A stretch of 64,000 bases of DNA. Origin: Boesenbergia rotunda (Eukaryota; Streptophyta; Magnoliopsida; Zingiberales; Zingiberaceae). How positions within the stretch are numbered: the stretch's first letter is position 1; each line of letters opens with the position of its first letter. Under the pieces are notes generated by a model. The model worked only from the letters and a program-made list of their open reading frames with translations, ran no database searches and had not been told where the DNA came from. The position numbers and the translations under genes are program-made. Below are positions 47,154 to 58,842 of the stretch, in pieces. The stretch spans positions 192,031 to 256,030 of the forward strand of contig JAGFNQ010008295.1 of the NCBI GenBank assembly GCA_024364735.1. The letters run 5' to 3'.

Positions 47154-48023
47154 TATAAGTATCCCATGTTGGTTTTGATGCGGTCAATCGATTTAAGTTA
47201 GGTCCTGATATTTTTAATCCCTGTGTCTAAGTGTACAGGAACTTAGGAGCTCTTCAGAAGAGTACGTCGATAGAGCGAGAAGGACGTGCACGACGTTCAA
47301 GGGACGAGAGGCCGAGAGGAAGGGCGCTCGAAGGGCGAAAGGCTGGAATCAGATTCAAGTGAGCCTAACTCCGGTTAGCTAGAAATCACCTAAGAAGATA
47401 ATGGAAGTCATGCAAGAGAGTGGTCATCGCTTGCTGACCAGACCCATACTCGGGCGCCCGTAAGCTTACGGGCGCCTGGGTTCTCGGGCGCCCGAGCACT
47501 AGACGCCCGAGCACTCGGGCTCCCCTGTGCTAATAGGCACCCGAGAGGCTATGTTTAGCCGTTTGTGAATGTTGCACTCTGGATAAGCATTAGGCCACGT
47601 GTCAGGCACCCAAGAGCTCTCGGGCGCCTTATAAATGCCACGTCAGCAAACGGATAACTCTAATCGGGGCTATAAATAGACCCCTAAAGCTCAGTTTCAT
47701 TCATTCCATTCATTTCAAGCATTAGCAAACAAGTTTAGTGTAATCTTTCTTTCTTTTTCTGAGCTTTCCACGTGTAAGAGGCTTCTCCGACTGAAGGAGT
47801 TTTATTCAGGAGAATCGAGCCATATTCAGCCTTGGATTAGCAATCTCCCCGGTTGCAAACCAAGTAAAATTCAATTGCCTCTTTCATTACTGTTTGCTAA
47901 ATTTATTTATGTTATTTATTTCAGTTTGAATTAACAAACATCTTTGTCAAAGATAGATAAAAGAATTGAGTTTTCTTTTTCAGGGGCAATTCACGCCTCT
48001 TTTGCCGACCTTCAATCACCCTC
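47154..48023 (+). repeat. 5' LTR of element C, with CGGGCGCCCG words
   Basis: It starts near ATAAGTATCCCATGTTGG and ends ACCCTCA before the primer site. CGGGCGCCCG-type palindromes cluster at 47450-47530, upstream of the TATA box CTATAAATAG (47670-47679). Confidence 0.7.
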
Positions 48024-48024
48024 A

Positions 48025-48038
48025 ATTGATATTAGAGC
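48025..48038 (+). other. Degenerate primer binding site of element C
   Basis: TTGATATTAGAGCA differs from the usual TTGGTATCAGAGCA at two positions, suggesting decay after insertion. Confidence 0.65.
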
Positions 48039-48083
48039 AAGGGCGCTCAAGAAGGACTAACTGCCATTTGAAGCAACTACAAA

Positions 48084-49014
48084 ATGGTCGGATCGATCAT
48101 CTACCCGCCAAAGTTCGAGAGGGAGTTCACGAGTTAGAAGCGCAAAATGCAGGTTTTTTATTCAAAACTGATTTTGATTTGATTTTAATAATGAAAAATG
48201 ATTTTGTAGCTCCCAAGGATGCTGACAACAAATCCAAAGATGAAAGCCAGTGGACTAAGAAGGAACAGGCTGACTTTATGGTGAACGGAAAAGCAGAATA
48301 CATTTTGTTGACATTCCCTGCACAAGAAGTCAACCGAATCGGGAACTACCGATCGGCGAAGGAACTTTGGGAAAAGTTCCTTGAACTGCATGAAGGTACC
48401 TCTGAAGCCAAATTAGCAAAAAGAGATCTGCTTCGGAATCAGCTCAGCAACCATCGACTAGAAGAAGGAGAGTCAGTGGAACAACTTCACGCTAAGATTA
48501 AGGAGCTAATAATAGAACTCAACAATCTCGGAGAATCGATAAACAATCAGGCTGCGCAAAGGTACGCATTGAACGCCTTCCCGAGAACCCCTAACTGGAT
48601 TTCAATAATCGGCACCTACTATTTCTCTAAGGACATTGTGGTAAGTACCTTAGAGGAACTTTTTTCCACTTTATAACTTCACGAATCCAGATGTGCAGGA
48701 AAAAGAAAAGTGGACAACATTGCCCTAGGCACGAGAAAAATCCAACATGAAGAAGATTTTTTTTTAAATGCTGAAAATGCAACATATATGGTAAGAAAGT
48801 TGTCCATATATTTTAAAACTAAAAAATTTAATAAGGTGTAGGGTAAGAAGCAAAGGAAGATCCACTGTTACAACTGCAACGAAGAAGGACATGTGAAGGA
48901 AAATTGTCCCAAAGTGAAGAACAAAGGAAAAGGAGCACCAAAGACAAAAGCACACAATCTAAAGACGACATGGGACGAGTCTTCATCGGAAGACTCAAAT
49001 CTCGAGGAACACAC
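48084..49014 (+). pseudogene. gag of element C
   Basis: The ATG at 48084 starts a Gag N-terminus with Pro-Pro-Lys-Phe-Glu, but a frameshift near 48140 moves the frame. The long open part (to 48676) holds the UBN2-type capsid: Ala-Lys-Glu-Leu-Trp-Glu-Lys-Phe, Leu-Glu-Glu-Gly-Glu-Ser-Val and an Asn-Leu-Gly-Glu-Ser region. A single CCHC knuckle follows in another frame at 48866-48907 (Cys-Tyr-Asn-Cys...His...Cys). It has at least two frameshifts and is inactive. Confidence 0.78.
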
Positions 49015-50014
49015 TGGACTCTGATGGCTTCATATCAAGAAGATGAGAGCATCGATGAAGGGGGAGCCACCATAGAGGACAGCAGCGACCAAGGGAGCGA
49101 GAACTTTGGACTTCAAAAGTGATATGGTAAGTGAGGTATGTTTTCTACCTCCTGATCAACTTTACTCGGGAATAAAAATCATGTTGAAATCTATTTGTAA
49201 AATAAAAAATAAAAATATAGAACTGAAAAAATAATTATCATTTTCTTGCCCACTAGAAATGTATGATAAGTTAAAATTTAAAAATGAAAAATTTGAAGAT
49301 TCAAATTAAAAATTTGAAAAATAACTATTTATGTTCAAGATGTTCACAAAACTCAAAATTTAAATATAATGGAAAATTTAATTGGTATTATAGATTTCAT
49401 AGGGGCCAAATTATAAAAATTCCCAAATCATATGTTTCATCTAAGTTTTTAATAAACCTTGTTGGTAAAAATTTATATCGGGTTCCTAAATATATTTTAA
49501 ACTATTGATTTTCTTTTGAGTAAATTAATTTTGGCAATTATGCTTTATCTTTTTATTTTTATTATAACTACTTGTAGGAAAATTAGTATAAAGTTTTTTT
49601 TGTTGATAAACAATGTTCTATCTACAAAAATATTTTCAAAATTTTTTTATTATGATTTTTGGTTCGAAATCATGGTTTTTAATGTTAAAAATACTTTAAA
49701 ATTAATTTCATCAAATCCGAATTTTCTAGATATGTTCTAAACCCTTGAGAAAATATTTTTTAAATTGTCAAACTAAAATTCAAAATTGATTTTCAAAAAT
49801 GTTAGAAAACTTTGATAATTTTCTAGAAACTATTTATTGTTTTCCCTTAACATTTTAAGTTTTCGATGGGATCAAAAGGGAAGAAGTAGTGTTAAGTTAA
49901 GGAGTAGACTCTAATTTCATTTTTTTAGCGCTTACATTGTTATATATTTATTCATATTTTTTGTATTTGTGTACCCTAACTTAACTCGGGTTGATGTACA
50001 TCAAAAAGGAGAAG
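49015..50014. other. Element C untranslated 3' internal region
   Basis: Very AT-rich. Codon-like residues of the region after gag (a Cys-Pro-Leu-Glu-Met-Tyr-Asp motif near 49250) are still visible but full of stops. It ends in an A/G-rich tract at about 50002-50013. Confidence 0.5.
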
Positions 50015-50676
50015 ATTATAAGTACCCCATATTGATTTTGATGTGGTCAACTGATTTAAGTTAGGTCATGGTATTTTTAATCCCTGTGTCTAAGTGTATA
50101 GGAATTTAAGAGCGTAGAAAGTCGAACGAAAGACGCAGCGATCGAGAAGGATGGCATGGAAAGGGAGTCGATGGACTTGGTGCATCCGAGGGATGCGGAG
50201 CTCTATGAAGAGTACGCCGGTGGAGCGAGGACGGGCGCGGCGGGTGAGGGACAAGAAGCCGGGAGGAAGGACGCTCGAAGGGCGAAAGGTCAGAGTCGGG
50301 TTCGGGTGAGCCTAACTCCGGTTAGCTAGAAATCACCCAAGAAGACAACGGAAGTCATGCAGGAGAGTGGTCAGTGGCTGCTGACCATACCTATACTCAG
50401 GCGCCGTAAGCTTACGGACACCTGGGTTCTCCGGCGTCCCTGTGCTAACAGGCGCCCGAGAGGCTATGTTTAGCCGTTTGTGAATGTTGCACTCTGGATA
50501 AGCATCAGGTCACGTGTCAGGCGCCCAAGAGTTCTCTGGCGCCTTATAAGTGTCACGCTGGCAAATGGATAACTCTGGCTGGGACTATAAATAGACCCCT
50601 AAAGCTCAGTTTCATTCATTCCAAACATTAGCAAATGAGTTTAGTGTAATCTTTCTTTCTTTTTCTGAGCTTTTCA
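50015..50676 (+). repeat. 3' LTR of element C (truncated)
   Basis: Collinear with 47154-47792, including the palindromic words and TATA box (50585-50594). It carries about 100 bases (near 50110-50200) absent from the 5' copy. The missing right part is not found after the gypsy element at 57723. Confidence 0.75.
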
Positions 50677-51627
50677 TGTTAAAATACGGAAACTCAGAGG
50701 GCTAAAAGGTAAAAAGGGGAAAATTAAGGGCTTATATTTCACCAAGCCGATCCTTTTCTTCTCCCTTTTCGTGAACCCTAGCCGCGTGACTTCCCCCTCT
50801 CCTCAGCCAGCTACGAAACCAGTCTTCCCCTCTCTGTTTACGATTAAAAACTCCACCACTTCTATGATCTTCTTCTCGATCGACGTCCAAGCTTCATCGA
50901 CTCGGAATCGCTCTTATTCCTTAGAGCCCAGATCAAGGTCTTCCCTCCTTCCCTGTTTTCCATCGGACGTGGCTGATTGGAGGGTTGATCTTGGTGTGAA
51001 GCTGTCGGATCTAAGCAAGAGTTAGATGTCGGCGCAAATCTTAGGTAAGGTCTCAACCATTTGGTGTATGTACTTGATCATACTACAAGTAGATCATTGG
51101 TGATGTGTTGATTTTAGATTTGTGTTTGGGTTCGAGATTTAGGACTTGCTGGAAGCTTGATTTTGATTTGCTTGGTTTGTCTTCTGATGGAGTAGTGAAC
51201 TGTCGTAAGTGTCGAGTGGATTTCTTATACCGCAGATTAAGCAAGAGATTTCAAAGGAAGCAGCAGGAGAGGCAAGACCATGTGTGTGTGGTAGTGACAT
51301 GGCCAAGAGTCCCTCTCATTTCACTGATTGCATGTTTTGTCATCTTACAATACTTATGTTGGTTATGCTCTACTTATGATAGCTATGCCTATGAAACGAC
51401 CTACTACTTATGAAGTTATGGATAACTACTGGCTACCTGAGAGGCTTATGAATGAATTATGGAAAGTAAATAATCATGAAGCTAGATATGTGTGTATCAT
51501 TTAAGCACTAATTGCATGGTTAAAAGCATGTGAAAAAGAATTTATGATTCCGCTGCATTAAGATGTGTTATATATTCATGTATGGTTAGCGTAACGCCGC
51601 TTTATGAAAAAAAAAGCGGGCGTTACA
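50677..51627 (+). repeat. 5' LTR of relic G (951 bp)
   Basis: It starts TGTTAAAATACGG and ends GCGGGCGTTACA. From about 51223 it matches 57317-57722 at roughly 98% by eye; before that it is unrelated to the 3' LTR. Confidence 0.7.
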
Positions 51628-51630
51628 GGT

Positions 51631-51643
51631 TGGTATCAGAGCC
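51631..51643 (+). other. Primer binding site of relic G
   Basis: TGGTATCAGAGCC lies three bases after the LTR end. Confidence 0.85.
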
Positions 51644-51968
51644 GTAACCATCTCACTACACACACATCAAGTCTCTCCCTGCAGCTTCCAAGTAAGTACC
51701 TCTTTACATATCTTATAGTAGTAAGATGTTTTATGATTTTAAGATATGCAAGTATGAACGATGGTTATGATGAACAGTATTTTAGGATATGTAACGATGA
51801 ACGATATTTTATCTTCTTTTATGAATTAAATATTTAGAATAACATAGGGGTAGAAGAAAGTGATTTGCGTGTGTCTTTCTCTGTATATATTTGCGAATTG
51901 GAAAAGAAATGGTTTTGTACTGGCTGGGTCGGTTTGGTACTAACTATGTCATTTTTTTCCAATTCCAG

Positions 51969-52661
51969 ATGTTGCATGAGAATTACACTGAGAGGTGCCG
52001 CGAGCTGATGGAGCGGATAGGGGAAGTTGGTTACAGTCCGACCCTTGGAATTCAAGGCAACATAGGGTTTTTGGATCGGCTATTCTGGAAACTCGAGCAG
52101 GAAGGGTTTCCAGTCATGGATGATCATAGGATCGGAGCTTTGCTTCGTTCATTGCCCAATCGGGCGAGAGAGGTTGCTCATCAGATCTGGGGGCAGCACG
52201 GATGTCGTATCTCATATACGGAATTATGTAGGCAGCTTCTCCGCCATGAGTTTCCGGAAGATCTGGGGGACTCGGAGGAGGAGCCCGAGATGTTTGAGGA
52301 GGATCCTGAGCCACTAGAGGAGGATCCCGAGATGTACGAGGAGGATCCCGAGCCGTTCGAGGAGGATCTCGAGATGTACGAGGAGGATCCCGAGCCATTC
52401 GAGGGGGATCCCGAGATGTACGAGGAGGATCCCGAGCCATTCGAGGAGGATCCCGAGATGTTTGAGATGTTTGAGGAGGACCCCGGGATGTTCGAGGAAG
52501 ACCTTGAAATGGTTGAGGAGGTTCCCGAGATTGAAGAAGAAGACCCGATGGAGACGGTAGAAGATCCTGAGGCAGGTCAAGGGGAGATGAGCGAGGGGGT
52601 GGTAGGCATCGCTATAATGTTCTTTGTACTTGGCATAACGGCAGCTCATCTAGCTCACTGA
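51969..52661 (+). CDS. gag-like ORF with acidic repeats and C-terminal hydrophobic segment
   Basis: An open frame of 230 codons starts at ATG 51969; an upstream in-frame ATG at 51891 is also possible. Residues 1-100 look like a Gag capsid C-terminal half, with Leu-Leu-Arg-Ser-Leu-Pro after a Gly-Phe-Pro-Val-Met-Asp-Asp turn. Residues about 103-190 are acidic repeats of a 14-residue unit built on Glu-Glu-Asp-Pro-Glu-Pro-Phe and Glu-Glu-Asp-Pro-Glu-Met-Tyr. The last 20 residues form a hydrophobic, membrane-like segment. There is no zinc knuckle. The position right after the primer site is that of gag, but this architecture is unlike ordinary chromovirus Gag. It is uninterrupted, unlike the pol behind it. 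Function unknown. Confidence 0.55.
   Translation: MLHENYTERCRELMERIGEVGYSPTLGIQGNIGFLDRLFWKLEQEGFPVMDDHRIGALLRSLPNRAREVAHQIWGQHGCRISYTELCRQLLRHEFPEDLGDSEEEPEMFEEDPEPLEEDPEMYEEDPEPFEEDLEMYEEDPEPFEGDPEMYEEDPEPFEEDPEMFEMFEEDPGMFEEDLEMVEEVPEIEEEDPMETVEDPEAGQGEMSEGVVGIAIMFFVLGITAAHLAH
52276..52500 (+). repeat. Coding minisatellite, 21/42-bp units
   Basis: Units of GAGGAGGATCCCGAG plus six variable bases alternate to give a 42-bp period, about five copies. The multiple-of-three length keeps the frame. The antisense strand is also open and should be ignored. Confidence 0.85.
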
Positions 52662-52761
52662 GTTGGCTAGTTTTGTATATAGACTTATAAGACTGGTTAA
52701 ATAAATTTCAGTAATATAATAAATAAGATCTCATCTACCCTATAGTAACCATACAACAAAT

Positions 52762-54498
52762 ATGGAGGCATTATCTATATGGAGCACAGTGAAAGATTTA
52801 TACAGACCACCAGAGTCTGCGATATTTCTTCACTCAGAAGGACCTGAATATGAGACAATGCCGATGACTTGAGTTGGTAAAGGACTATGACTGCGAGATC
52901 TTCTATCATCCAGGGAAGGCGAACAAGGTGGCCGATGCGCTCAGCCGGAAGTCAAGTGCCACCTTGACGTCCATATCTAAATTACCCCGACCACTAGAGA
53001 GAGAAATTATGAATTTTGGGGTCGAGGTCATCTCCGGACGACTTTCCACCATGGCAATATCACCCACGCTATTTGAAGACATATTGGAAAAACAAAATAG
53101 TGATTTGAGTCTTCAGAAAATAAAACAGGAGATCGTAGAAGGAAAGGGTGATGGTTTTCATATCGCCAAAGGGGGGGAACTATACCTTAGGGATCGTCTA
53201 TGTATTCCTAATGATCCGGAGCTTCGAAGGAAAATACTGGCGGAAGCTCACGGAACCCCTTATTCGATGCATCCAGGATCCACCAAGATGTATCAAGATT
53301 TGAAGGAGAAGTTCTGGTGGTCCGGTATGAAGAGAGATGTGGCTCAGCATGTTAGTACTTGCATAACTTGCCAGCAAGTAAAAGCCGAACACCAGCGACC
53401 CGGAGGAGTTCTGCAGCCACTTGCGATTCCGGAGTGGAAATGGGAAGACATCTCTATGGATTTCATTTCAGGGCTTCCCAGGACTACGAATGGATATGAT
53501 GCAATATGGGTAATTGTGGACAGGCTGACAAAGTCTGCTCACTTCTTGGCGATCAAGATGACTTATTCAATTGAGCAACTGGCTCAATTATATGTTAAGA
53601 AGTAATTAGGCTTCATGGAGTTCCCAAGACCATTACCTCAGATAGGGATGGTCGCTTTACTTCGTATTTTTGGGAGTGTGTTCAGAAGTCTCTCGGCACT
53701 AAATTGCGATTTAGCACCGCCTTTCACCCTCAGACTGACGGGCAAACTGAACGGGTGAATCAAATACTAGAAGATATGTTGAGAGCTTGTGCCTTGGATT
53801 TCAAAGGAAGCTGGTGTCGATATCTATGCTTAGCGGAATTCACGTACAACAATAGCTACCAAGCTACTATTGGAATGGCACCTTATGAAGCCTTGTATGG
53901 GAGGAGATGTAGGTCTCCGATCTGTTGGTACGAGGGTGGTGAAAAGAAGGAAATGGGGCTCACAACGGATGTTATCGACAGCGCCACCCGAGCTATACAG
54001 AATATTCGACAACGGATAGAAACTGCTCAGAGCCGGCAGAAGAGTTATGCCGATGTCCGGCGTAGACCACTGGAATTTAATGTTGGAGATTGGGTGTTTC
54101 TGAAAGTGGCTCCTATGAAGGGGGTGACAAGATTTGGGAAGAAAAGAAAACTAAGTCCGCGTTATGTGGGGCCGTACCCGATTCTGAAGAGAGTTGGTAA
54201 GGTGGCATATGAGCTGGAGCTGCCTCCAGAGATGTCGGCTATCCATAACGTGTTTCATGTGTCGTTACTCAAGAAGTGTATTTTAACCACAGACCAAGCG
54301 ATCGAGCCACAGACAGTGCAAGTTCAGGAGGACCTAAGTTTTGAAAGCCGACCTATCCAGATCTTGGATCGGGAAATCAAGAAGCTAAGGAGTAAAGAGG
54401 TGCCCTTAGTCAAGGTCTTATGGCAAAGTCAACGGTTCGAGGAAGCTACCTGGGAATGCGAGGACGAGATGAGGCGCAAGTACCCGGAGTTATTCTAA
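52762..54498 (+). pseudogene. Relic G pol: RNase H end and integrase with chromodomain-like tail
   Basis: The RNase H C-terminus is visible (Thr-Asp-His-Gln-Ser-Leu, His-Pro-Gly-Lys-Ala-Asn...Ala-Asp-Ala-Leu-Ser-Arg-Lys) with in-frame TGA at 52790-52792 and 52865-52867. The integrase HHCC zinc site (His, His, Cys-Ile-Thr-Cys) is near 53250-53370. The catalytic Asp-Asp-Glu residues lie in Met-Asp-Phe-Ile-Ser-Gly, Ser-Asp-Arg-Asp-Gly-Arg-Phe and Gln-Thr-Asp-Gly-Gln-Thr-Glu-Arg. One base is missing near 53600, splitting the frame (TAA 53603-53605). The C-terminus has the Asn-Val-Phe-His-Val-Ser-Leu-Leu block and a chromodomain-like Glu-Glu-Ala-Thr-Trp-Glu end before TAA 54498. Confidence 0.88.
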
Positions 54499-54532
54499 GT
54501 TCGAGGACGAACTTTCACGAGGTATGGGGGAT

Positions 54533-57500
54533 TGTAACGACCCGAAAATTCTCTTAATATTTTCTTAAAATATTAAGCATGTCTAGATAATTTTCCAAGG
54601 GACCTAGAAATATTAACACAAATTTTAACCTAGAAACCTATGATTTTCTCATTTAAATTGAGAAACTAAGTACTAATGGGCCTTATATGGGCTCCAAAAA
54701 TGGGTTTAATTAGGTAGAATTTAAAATAAATATAAAAGAATTATAATTAGGAATTTTAGCATAATTATGGGTGAGTTTTAGGGAATTTTCGAAAATAAAG
54801 AAAAAGAAAATAAAAAGAAAATAAAAATAATGGGCATGGGCCAAGGATTGAACCTTGGACCCCTTGTACAACCATGTAAGCTTTAACCAATTCACCTAGC
54901 AAGGGAATGCTATGAGGGAATGAAGTGGAATTATGTTAAGGCTAAAGGAAAATGAAGAGTCACCAAGAGAAGAAGCACCATGACTCTTCATTTGCCCTCC
55001 TTAATGTGATATAAAGGAATGGGAGTTACATTTCCTTTCCTTCTCCACCAAGTCACTTTCCTTCCTCCTCATTTCTCCTTCTAGCCGAAACTTATAGGAA
55101 GGGTTTCCCTTTGGAAAAACTTCACAAGAAGGCTTCATTCCTCAAGATTAAGAGCTATCTACAAGAGTTCAAGGGTTAAGGGTGATCAAAGAGCAACAAG
55201 GTCTTCCCCATCTTCTCTACCTAAGGTCTAAAAACCAAATCAACAAGGGTAAGACCCCCCTCACCTGTGGTGTAATGGCTTTTCCTTGATATGGATATGA
55301 TCTAAGTTTTTATTTAGGATCTAAGATGAAAATCCATGAAGAAGAAGTTAGGGTTTCGGTCACATGCAAGTTTCATGGCTAGGTTTAGTTTCTAACTCTC
55401 AAATGATGGTTCTTATGATTTATTATGATGTAAGTGATGTTAGTGGTGATTTACATGAAATTTTACATGATTATAAGGCCTAATGAATTTCGGCCAAGAA
55501 CCTTACCCCATGGTTGGGCCTTGATCTAACCATTCAACATATAAGTTTTGGTTTCCTATGGCATGATGGGTAGAAATTGTGTTTTATAAGAATTTTTTAT
55601 GAACTTTAGGGACCCTTAAAGTTTCGGCCAAGAGCAAGAACTAGGGTTAAAGGATGAGGGTTGGCCTTAAGTATGGAATCAAATGTTTCCTATGGCCTAG
55701 TATGTATGTATGAGATGTTGTTTGGGAATTTATGTGAAGTTTTTATGGACCTAGGGTTCCTTGGGGCTTTCGGCCAAGGACATAACCTAGGGCTAGGGTT
55801 GGGTTAAAACTACAATGATGCTTGTTTATAGGTTACTAAGATGTATGTTTAAGTATGATGGAAGAATTTCTATGTTAACCAAGCCCTTAGTTTATATGTC
55901 ATGAATTATATGGTAGGTCACTTGTGGTGATAACTCATAAATGTTTGGACATGTGCCATGATGTATGAATGATACGTATGTATGCCATGTTTTATGAATA
56001 ATATGTATGTATGACATGTTTTATAAATGATATGTAGGTATGCCATGTTTTATGAATGAGATGTAGGTATGCCATGATTTATGAAGGATATGTATGTATG
56101 CCATGCTTTATGAATAATTTGTATGTATGCCATGCTTTATGAATGATATGTACATATGTCATGTTAAGAATGAAAATGATGAATGAAGTTAAAGTTCATG
56201 CCTTCGAGGCATAATGATGATATGGAATGAAAATGAAGAATGAAGTTAAGGTTCATGCCTTCAAGGCATAACGATGATGCTAAGTATGATGAATGAATGA
56301 ATATGCTATGAATGATTATGAATGAAGAAGCATGTGAAAGTATTTTATTTTATGAATGGGCTTGTACCGGACCTAAGTAAGGTCCACGGTTCTGGACTTC
56401 CGATGAAGCTGTCCACGGTTCGGGACTATCGATGAAGCTGTCCTTACGGTTCGGGACTACCGATGAAGCTGTCCTTACACTAGTAGGTCGAGATTAGCTA
56501 CCTCGTATTTACTTAGGGATGCGCGCATATGATGTTGAATGTGGTACAAGCCAGGGCCCAATGAATGTTATGATTATGTTAAAGTATTTAAAAGTATGAT
56601 TTTAAAGATTAAGCATCCTTATGATATATGCATTTGCCACATGCATCCATCCATGTTATGCATTATGTTTATGTTAAGTATGGTATTGCAAAGTAAGTTT
56701 ATGCAAGGTATGTTTATGCGAAGTATGTTAGGCAAAAATATGATAATGCCAAGTATGTTTATGCAAATGATTTTATTGATGTTCATGTTAATTTATGATA
56801 CCATGATCTCATTTATGTTTATGCTAAGTTAGGATGCCATGATTTTATTTACGTTTATGCTAATTTATGATGCCATGATTTATTTATGTTTATGCTAAGT
56901 TAGGATGCCATGATTTTATTTACGTTCATGCTAATTTATGATGCCATGATTTATTTATGTTTATGCTAAGTTAGGATGCCATGATTTTAGTTACGTTCAT
57001 GCTAATTTATGATGCCATGATTTTATTTACGTTCATGCTAATTTATGATGCCATGATTTATTTATGTTTATGCTAAGTTAGGATGCCATGATTTTATTTA
57101 CGTTTATGCTAATTTATGATGCCATGATTTATTTATGTTTATGCTAAGTTAGGATGCCATGATTTTATTCATGTTCATGTTAGACTATGATGCCATGATG
57201 ATATCTATGTCCATACTGATGCCATGATGATATCTATGTTCATGTTTATACGACGTATGGATTTTTGTGAGTAGGAAAAGGGTCTTACTAAGCCTCCGTA
57301 CTTATAGTTTATTTTCGTATACCGCAGATTAAGCAAGAGATTTCAAAGGAAGCAGCAGGAGAGGCAAGACCATGTGTGTGTGGTAGTGACATGGCCAAGA
57401 GTCCCTCTCATTTCACTGATTGCATGTTTTGTCATCTTACAATACTTATGTTGGTTATGCTCTACTTATGATAGCTATGCCTATGAAACGACCTACTACT

Positions 57501-57722
57501 TATGAAGTTATGGATAAACTACTGGCTACCTGAAAGGCTTATGAATGAATTATGGAAAGTAAATAATCATGATGCTAGATATGTGTGTATGATTTAAGCA
57601 CTAATTGCATGGTTAAAAGCATGTGAAAAAGAATTTATGATTCCGCTGCATTAAGATGTGTTATATGTTCATGTATGGTTAGCGTAGCGCCGCTTTATGA
57701 AAAAAAAAAAGCGGGCGTTACA
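54533..57722 (+). repeat. 3' LTR of relic G (3,190 bp)
   Basis: It starts TGTAACGACCCG just after a TATGGGGGAT polypurine tract and ends GCGGGCGTTACA. It carries tandem arrays: three 32-bp units with CGATGAAGCTGTCC (56395-56475), TATGCCATG(T/C)TTTATGAAT units (55970-56165), and a long array at 56660-57240. Confidence 0.85.
56660..57240. repeat. Tandem ~35-bp array in 3' LTR of relic G
   Basis: Two related ~35-bp forms alternate, one with CTAAGTTAGGATGCCATGAT, the other with CTAATTTATGATGCCATGAT, giving a ~70-bp higher-order period over at least five cycles. Confidence 0.85.
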
Positions 57723-58842
57723 GTTTTGGTGTTGATTGGTGATCAAATGAGTGTTGTATTGATGAGGGTTTGATTGTCTCTTTGTGTTGGAGGGGTGGCT
57801 CTGCGATACTAGGGATTTTGTGTTTGTGGAATGGGGGATAATGTTAACCTGACCCAAGTTAACTAAGAACCAAGCAGCCTTCTAAATCCTAAATGAATCT
57901 AGGGTTAGGATTAGGGGTTGGGTTTAAGGTAGAGGTTAATCTTAAACTAAGGTTAACCCTAAATGAATCTAGGGTTAGGTTAATTGTGGGGTTCAATATT
58001 CTAGTGAACCACACATTAGTCAGGTTAGGTAAATTCGGGAATGACTTGGTGTCTAGTCTAGTTAGCATCATTTGTAATGATGACTTATGTTGTGTTTTAT
58101 GGATACAAGAAATTGACTTGAGCAGTTGGCTGCGAACTATCATTTGGGCGGAGGGTTCTCTTCGCTTTCGGACTACGACATCAGGAGGGGAGTATCTCTG
58201 ACTCTTCTTTTAGATTAGTCATAAATATATGCTTGATATGCTTTGTTTAACAATAGAGTAATAGATTGTGATATAAATCTCTTTCTCTTCTTTTAGATTA
58301 GTATAGATATATGCTTGATATGTTTTGTTTAGCAATAGAGTAATAGATTGTGATATAACTCTTCTATTTGCCTTGCTGATACTGTTTATGCTAGACCTGA
58401 CATGTAATACCTATACCTTTAGGACTTAGGCTCTGGTGCATTATCTATAATCCTTGCATATCATGTTGATATAGGTGGATTAGATAGTGGATGCTATTTG
58501 ATCAGTGTCATGCATCATCGTGCACTGTGCATCACTGTCGATCAGGGGCCCCCTTTGTGGGTGAGTCAGGTCGACAGTCATACTGACCTACCCATACGAC
58601 CACTCATGGGTTAGTGGTTGACGGAGTATTGGGTAGTGTGCTCTGTGCTGCACCGCTCATGCATTCATGGGTTAGTGAATCGGAGCGTGATAGCAGGCAG
58701 AGATCCCTCCTTCAGTAGACCATATACCAAGAGATGAGAGAGAGAGGTCTCTCCCCCATTTATATACATGGGGTAGAGGTAACACTCAGACAGAGATGTT
58801 CTCCAGAGATGGCCTGGGGTAGACAAAGATGCCCCCGGATAG
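57723..58842 (+). repeat. Gypsy LTR relic, left part
   Basis: Non-coding. It includes a doublet of about 80 bp (TTTTAGATTAGT...GTAATAGATTGTGATATAA) at about 58208-58360 and CTAGGGTTAGG-rich sequence near 57898-57980. With 60987-61604 it forms one LTR-like unit split by the solo LTR D. The right part resembles LTR X loosely (GTCATTGCACCTTGTGTATACG). Confidence 0.5.

Larger units (their letters stand above)
47154..50676 (+). mobile_element. Non-autonomous Ty1-copia-type element C
   Basis: The 5' LTR (47154-48023), degenerate primer site, gag with one zinc knuckle, polypurine-like tract (about 50002-50013) and a 3' LTR (50015-50676) are in order on the plus strand. The 3' LTR matches 47154-47792, then is cut at 50676 by the start of a gypsy LTR. 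Like A, B and E, it has no recognisable pol. Confidence 0.75.
50677..57722 (+). mobile_element. Tekay/Del-type chromovirus relic G, mismatched LTRs
   Basis: The order is 5' LTR (50677-51627), primer site (51631-51643), a gag-like acidic ORF (51969-52661), the RNase H end with integrase (52762-54498), polypurine tract (54523-54532) and 3' LTR (54533-57722). Protease, RT and most of RNase H are missing. The LTRs agree only over their last 400 or so bases. No target duplication is evident (left flank TTTCA, right flank GTTTT). Confidence 0.8.

Noticed and set aside
52114..52649. Antisense open frames over the acidic-repeat ORF
   Set aside because: They are mirror products of the in-frame minisatellite; the plus-strand frame has a gag-like N-terminus and the correct position.
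57893..58201. Plus- and minus-strand frames of 84-102 codons in CTAGGGTTAGG-rich sequence
   Set aside because: Low-complexity telomere-like words inside an LTR relic; no domain. The units are too irregular to be a telomeric array.
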